DNA of 64,000 bases. Origin: Chachezhania sediminis. Lineage in GTDB: Bacteria > Pseudomonadota > Alphaproteobacteria > Rhodobacterales > Rhodobacteraceae. Below are positions 61,665 through 64,000 of this stretch, one piece after another. Every line of letters starts with the position of its first letter. Position 1 is the stretch's first letter. The stretch spans positions 804,299 to 868,298 of the forward strand of contig NZ_VOPH01000003.1 in assembly GCF_009765275.1 (NCBI RefSeq). The letters are read 5' to 3'. Below the pieces are notes generated by a model, which ran no database searches, had not been told where the DNA came from, and saw only the letters and a list, made by a program, of their open reading frames with translations. The position numbers and the translations under genes were made by a program.

Positions 61665-63071
61665 ATGAACCCCGCAACCAAACTTCCCACCGATGTCGGT
61701 GCCATCCACTTCGTCGGGATCGGCGGGATCGGCATGTCGGGCATCGCCGAAGTGCTCCTGAACCTGGGTTATCGCGTGCAGGGGTCCGACCTGCGCCCGT
61801 CCAAGATCACGGAACGGCTGGAAAGTTTCGGGGCGGACATCTTCATCGGTCAGAAGGCGGGGAACCTGGAAGGAGCCTCGGTCGTCGTGATCTCTTCCGC
61901 GATCAAGCCGGGCAATCCCGAACTGGACGAGGCGCGCCTGCGCGGCCTGCCGGTCGTCCGCCGGGCCGACATGCTGGCCGAACTGATGCGGCTGAAATCG
62001 AACGTCGCCATCGCCGGCACCCATGGCAAGACCACGACCACGACCATGGTTGCCACCCTGCTGGACGCCGGCGGCTATGACCCTACGGTCGTCAACGGCG
62101 GGATCATCCACGCCTACGGCTCCAACGCCCGGATGGGGCAAGGCGAATGGATGGTGGTCGAGGCCGACGAAAGCGACGGCTCCTTCAACCGTCTTCCCGC
62201 GACGGTCGCCATCGTCACCAACATCGACCCCGAGCACATGGAGCATTGGGGATCGATCGAGGCGCTGCGCCAGGGCTTTCTGGACTTCGTGTCGAACATT
62301 CCCTTCTACGGCGTGGCGGTCTGCTGCACCGATCACCCGGAGGTACAGGCACTGGTGGGCAAGGTGACCGACCGCAAGGTCACGACCTATGGCTACAACG
62401 CCCAGGCCGACGTCCGCGCGGTGAACCTGCGCTATGAAGCCGGGGTCGCCCATTTCGACGTGCTGCTTCAGAACGAGGACATGGTGATCGAGGGCTGCAC
62501 CCTGCCGATGCCAGGCGAACACAATGTGTCGAACGCCCTGTCCGCCGTGGCCGTGGCCCGTCACCTGGGTATGAAGATTTCCGAAATCCGGGACGCGCTG
62601 GCGAACTTCAAGGGCGTGAACCGCCGCTTCACCAAGGTCGGCACCATCGACGGCGTGACGATCATCGACGATTACGGCCACCACCCGGTGGAAATCGCGG
62701 CGGTGCTGAAGGCCGCGCGCCAGTCGACCGAAGGCCGCGTGATCGCCGTCCACCAGCCGCACCGCTATTCGCGGCTGTCGAACCTCTTCGACGATTTCTG
62801 TTCCTGCTTCAACGAGGCCGACGTCGTGGGCATCACCGATGTCTACGCGGCTGGTGAAGCGCCCATCGAAGGCGCCGACCGCGACGCGCTGGTCCACGGC
62901 CTGATCCGTCACGGCCATCGCCACGCCCGCGCGATCATGGACGAGGAAGACCTGGTCCGCCTGGTCCGCGAACAGGCCCGCCCGGGGGACCTGGTCGTCT
63001 GCCTTGGCGCCGGCAGCATCACCAACTGGGCGCATGCTCTGCCCGAACTGCTGATGAAGAAGTGCGCCTGA
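61665..63071 (+). CDS. murC: UDP-MurNAc:L-alanine ligase MurC
   Basis: A 468-residue Mur ligase catalysing the first peptide addition. [17 protein letters not shown] (about 16-32) is the N-terminal nucleotide loop, [25 protein letters not shown] (about 116-140) the ATP loop, [26 protein letters not shown] (about 320-345) and [15 protein letters not shown] (about 361-375) the C-terminal motifs. GGAGGAATAGC precedes the start, three bases after murG. Confidence 0.97.
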   Translation: MNPATKLPTDVGAIHFVGIGGIGMSGIAEVLLNLGYRVQGSDLRPSKITERLESFGADIFIGQKAGNLEGASVVVISSAIKPGNPELDEARLRGLPVVRRADMLAELMRLKSNVAIAGTHGKTTTTTMVATLLDAGGYDPTVVNGGIIHAYGSNARMGQGEWMVVEADESDGSFNRLPATVAIVTNIDPEHMEHWGSIEALRQGFLDFVSNIPFYGVAVCCTDHPEVQALVGKVTDRKVTTYGYNAQADVRAVNLRYEAGVAHFDVLLQNEDMVIEGCTLPMPGEHNVSNALSAVAVARHLGMKISEIRDALANFKGVNRRFTKVGTIDGVTIIDDYGHHPVEIAAVLKAARQSTEGRVIAVHQPHRYSRLSNLFDDFCSCFNEADVVGITDVYAAGEAPIEGADRDALVHGLIRHGHRHARAIMDEEDLVRLVREQARPGDLVVCLGAGSITNWAHALPELLMKKCA

Positions 63072-63075
63072 GCGG

Positions 63076-63093
63076 GGCGGCGGGGTAAACCCC
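63076..63093. repeat. Short REP-like palindrome, second copy
   Basis: GGCGGGGT-AA-ACCCCACC, just after murC, differs from the copy at 5256-5279 at the centre and one arm base. It precedes CCTACGCGG, similar to the CCTACGC after the 6781 repeat. Confidence 0.45.
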
Positions 63094-63184
63094 ACCCTAC
63101 GCGGTGGCGTGGACGGTGCCTGAGTTGAGCCTGTTGTGACGGGACCGCTTGCCGAAGGCGATTTCTTCGGCAAATCTGCCCGCC

Positions 63185-64000
63185 ATGGTGGAACTTCCCG
63201 AAGTACCTGACGCATTTGATCAAGGCACGCTTGAGGCGTGGTTGAACGCCTGGCCCGAAACCGACGGGCCGGGTGGCATGTCCCGTCAACAGGCCGGGGC
63301 CTGGATCGCATCGCGTGCCTCCGCGCGGGTTCTTCCGATCCTCTGGAATTGGGTGCAAACGTCTGACATTGCGCGAAACCGTGATTTAACAATTGTGCCG
63401 TTTGTGCGTGCAAGTCTGATCTCGGGGGTCGCGGCGGTGTATCCGACCCCCGAGATCAGCAACGCCGCCCGCGCCGCCGCCAACGCCGCCGCCAACGCCG
63501 CCCGCGCCGCCGCCGCCCGCGCCGCCCGCGCCGCCTACGCCGCCGCCGCCAACGCCGCCAACGCCGCCGCCCGCGCGGCCGCCGCCCGCGCCGCCGCCGC
63601 CAACGCCGCCCGCGCCGCCAACGCTGCCGCCCGCGCCAACGCCGCCGCCCGCGTCAACGCCGCTTCCGCTTGGCATTTTGTTCGGAGCGATGCCGGTGTC
63701 CTCCAATCCGGACGGGAGCTTCGCGGCGAACTGCTGTGGCCGCAGGCCGACGGAACTCCGCAGGAGAACTCTGATGCATGGAAGGCTGTTCGCGACCGTC
63801 AATCGGCTTCTGCGGCAGCCGATCCGGTCCTGAATTTCTGCCTGGACTGGTACGACAGCCTCGTCGCCGGCCGCTGCAACTGGCCGCTTCTCCACGACAT
63901 CGCGCTGATCGATCCGGAGATCTGGGACGCGGAAGGGGAAAGGCTGGCGGAGGCGATTGCCAAGGTCGTTGAAGAGCACTCACGTCAGCAGGACGAACCT
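63185..64000 (+). CDS. Uncharacterised protein with Ala-rich helical repeats, cut by window end
   Basis: An uninterrupted frame of 272 codons from the ATG at 63185 to the window edge. Residues 1-90 are an ordinary globular-looking sequence (many Trp, for example EAWLNAWP and ILWNWVQ). Residues about 95-160 consist almost only of Ala with Asn, Arg or Tyr at every third or fourth position (AARAAANAAANAARAAAA-type), suggesting a long alanine-coil helix. The part after residue 160 is globular again (FCLDWYDSLVAGRCNWPLLHDIALIDPEIWD). The gene sits directly behind murC, where dcw clusters of relatives continue to murB. The product is unknown to me; the repeat resembles those in scattered uncharacterised or immunity-like proteins. 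Confidence 0.65.
   Translation, partial: MVELPEVPDAFDQGTLEAWLNAWPETDGPGGMSRQQAGAWIASRASARVLPILWNWVQTSDIARNRDLTIVPFVRASLISGVAAVYPTPEISNAARAAANAAANAARAAAARAARAAYAAAANAANAAARAAAARAAAANAARAANAAARANAAARVNAASAWHFVRSDAGVLQSGRELRGELLWPQADGTPQENSDAWKAVRDRQSASAAADPVLNFCLDWYDSLVAGRCNWPLLHDIALIDPEIWDAEGERLAEAIAKVVEEHSRQQDEP

Noticed and set aside
60531-63413. 960-residue open frame antisense to murG and murC
   Set aside because: Shadow of codon bias; no recognisable content and covered by two certain Mur enzymes.
63467-63660. GCC-rich tract considered as a non-coding microsatellite
   Set aside because: It stays in one reading frame for the whole length, with globular sequence on both sides, and non-Ala codons (AAC, CGC, TAC) are placed at 3-4 residue steps; it is coding.

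Overview
The window reads as a chromosomal segment of a high-GC alphaproteobacterium of the order Rhodobacterales (Rhodobacter/Paracoccus/Roseobacter relatives). The evidence is protein character throughout, the short editing-domain-free prolyl-tRNA synthetase, a single LolC/E-type permease, HdaA next to an AI-2E transporter, a pyruvate carboxylase, a division/cell-wall (dcw) cluster led by mraZ, and multi-copy sRNA hairpins with a CCUCCUCCC loop motif (the cuckoo RNA family, well known in Rhodobacteraceae). No rRNA, CRISPR array, prophage or intact insertion sequence was seen.

Layout. 1-5.2 kb: housekeeping genes on the minus strand (MAPEG-like fragment, Ppx/GppA, HdaA, AI-2E permease), then an alpha/beta hydrolase on the plus strand. 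5.4-9.0 kb: proS and the lipoprotein-release genes lolC/E and lolD. 9.2-18.4 kb: small metabolic, repair and regulatory genes (HExxH lipoprotein, Tag-like glycosylase, PaaI thioesterase, DUF2478, RidA, MarR), a decayed IclR gene joined in frame to a MocR-type regulator, its likely target aminotransferase, a DUF1275 protein and a secreted trypsin-like protease.

18.4-28.9 kb looks like an accessory block. It holds the inorganic-carbon pump dabB-dabA with a divergent LysR regulator, then a winged-HTH regulator divergent from a three-gene cassette (sulfide:quinone-reductase-like flavoprotein, DUF1641, NifU-N-like protein). A truncated IS1182-type transposase, a WYL regulator/VOC pair and an empty 650-bp stretch follow, ending at the 3' end of tRNA-Tyr. 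29-45 kb: rlmB, YHS protein, CoA-binding protein, rlmJ, the his genes hisB-H-A-(membrane protein)-F-E, an Lrp ligand-domain protein, GNAT, two tandem tRNA-Gly, an old-yellow-enzyme homologue, pyc, a small lipoprotein and an FMN alpha-hydroxy-acid dehydrogenase. Copies of two palindromic repeat families sit in the gaps.

45.3-64 kb: a UvrD/PcrA helicase, then 2 kb of non-coding DNA. On the minus strand this carries two duplicated modules, each with four stem-loops exposing an anti-Shine-Dalgarno-like C(U/C)CCUCCC loop, plus a conserved promoter-like block per module. On the plus strand it carries phased (C/T)GGGA repeats that look like MraZ boxes, and a leader with a terminator-like hairpin that matches the position of UpsM upstream of mraZ. 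The dcw cluster follows: mraZ-rsmH-ftsL-ftsI-murE-murF-mraY-(ACT-like protein)-murD-ftsW-murG-murC. Where murB might be expected, the window ends inside an Ala-rich helical-repeat protein of unknown function.

The most interesting signals are the duplicated four-hairpin sRNA modules with a covarying stem, the regulator/SQR-like/DUF1641/NifU-like cassette, the dabBA-LysR block, and the uncharacterised genes embedded in the dcw and his operons.
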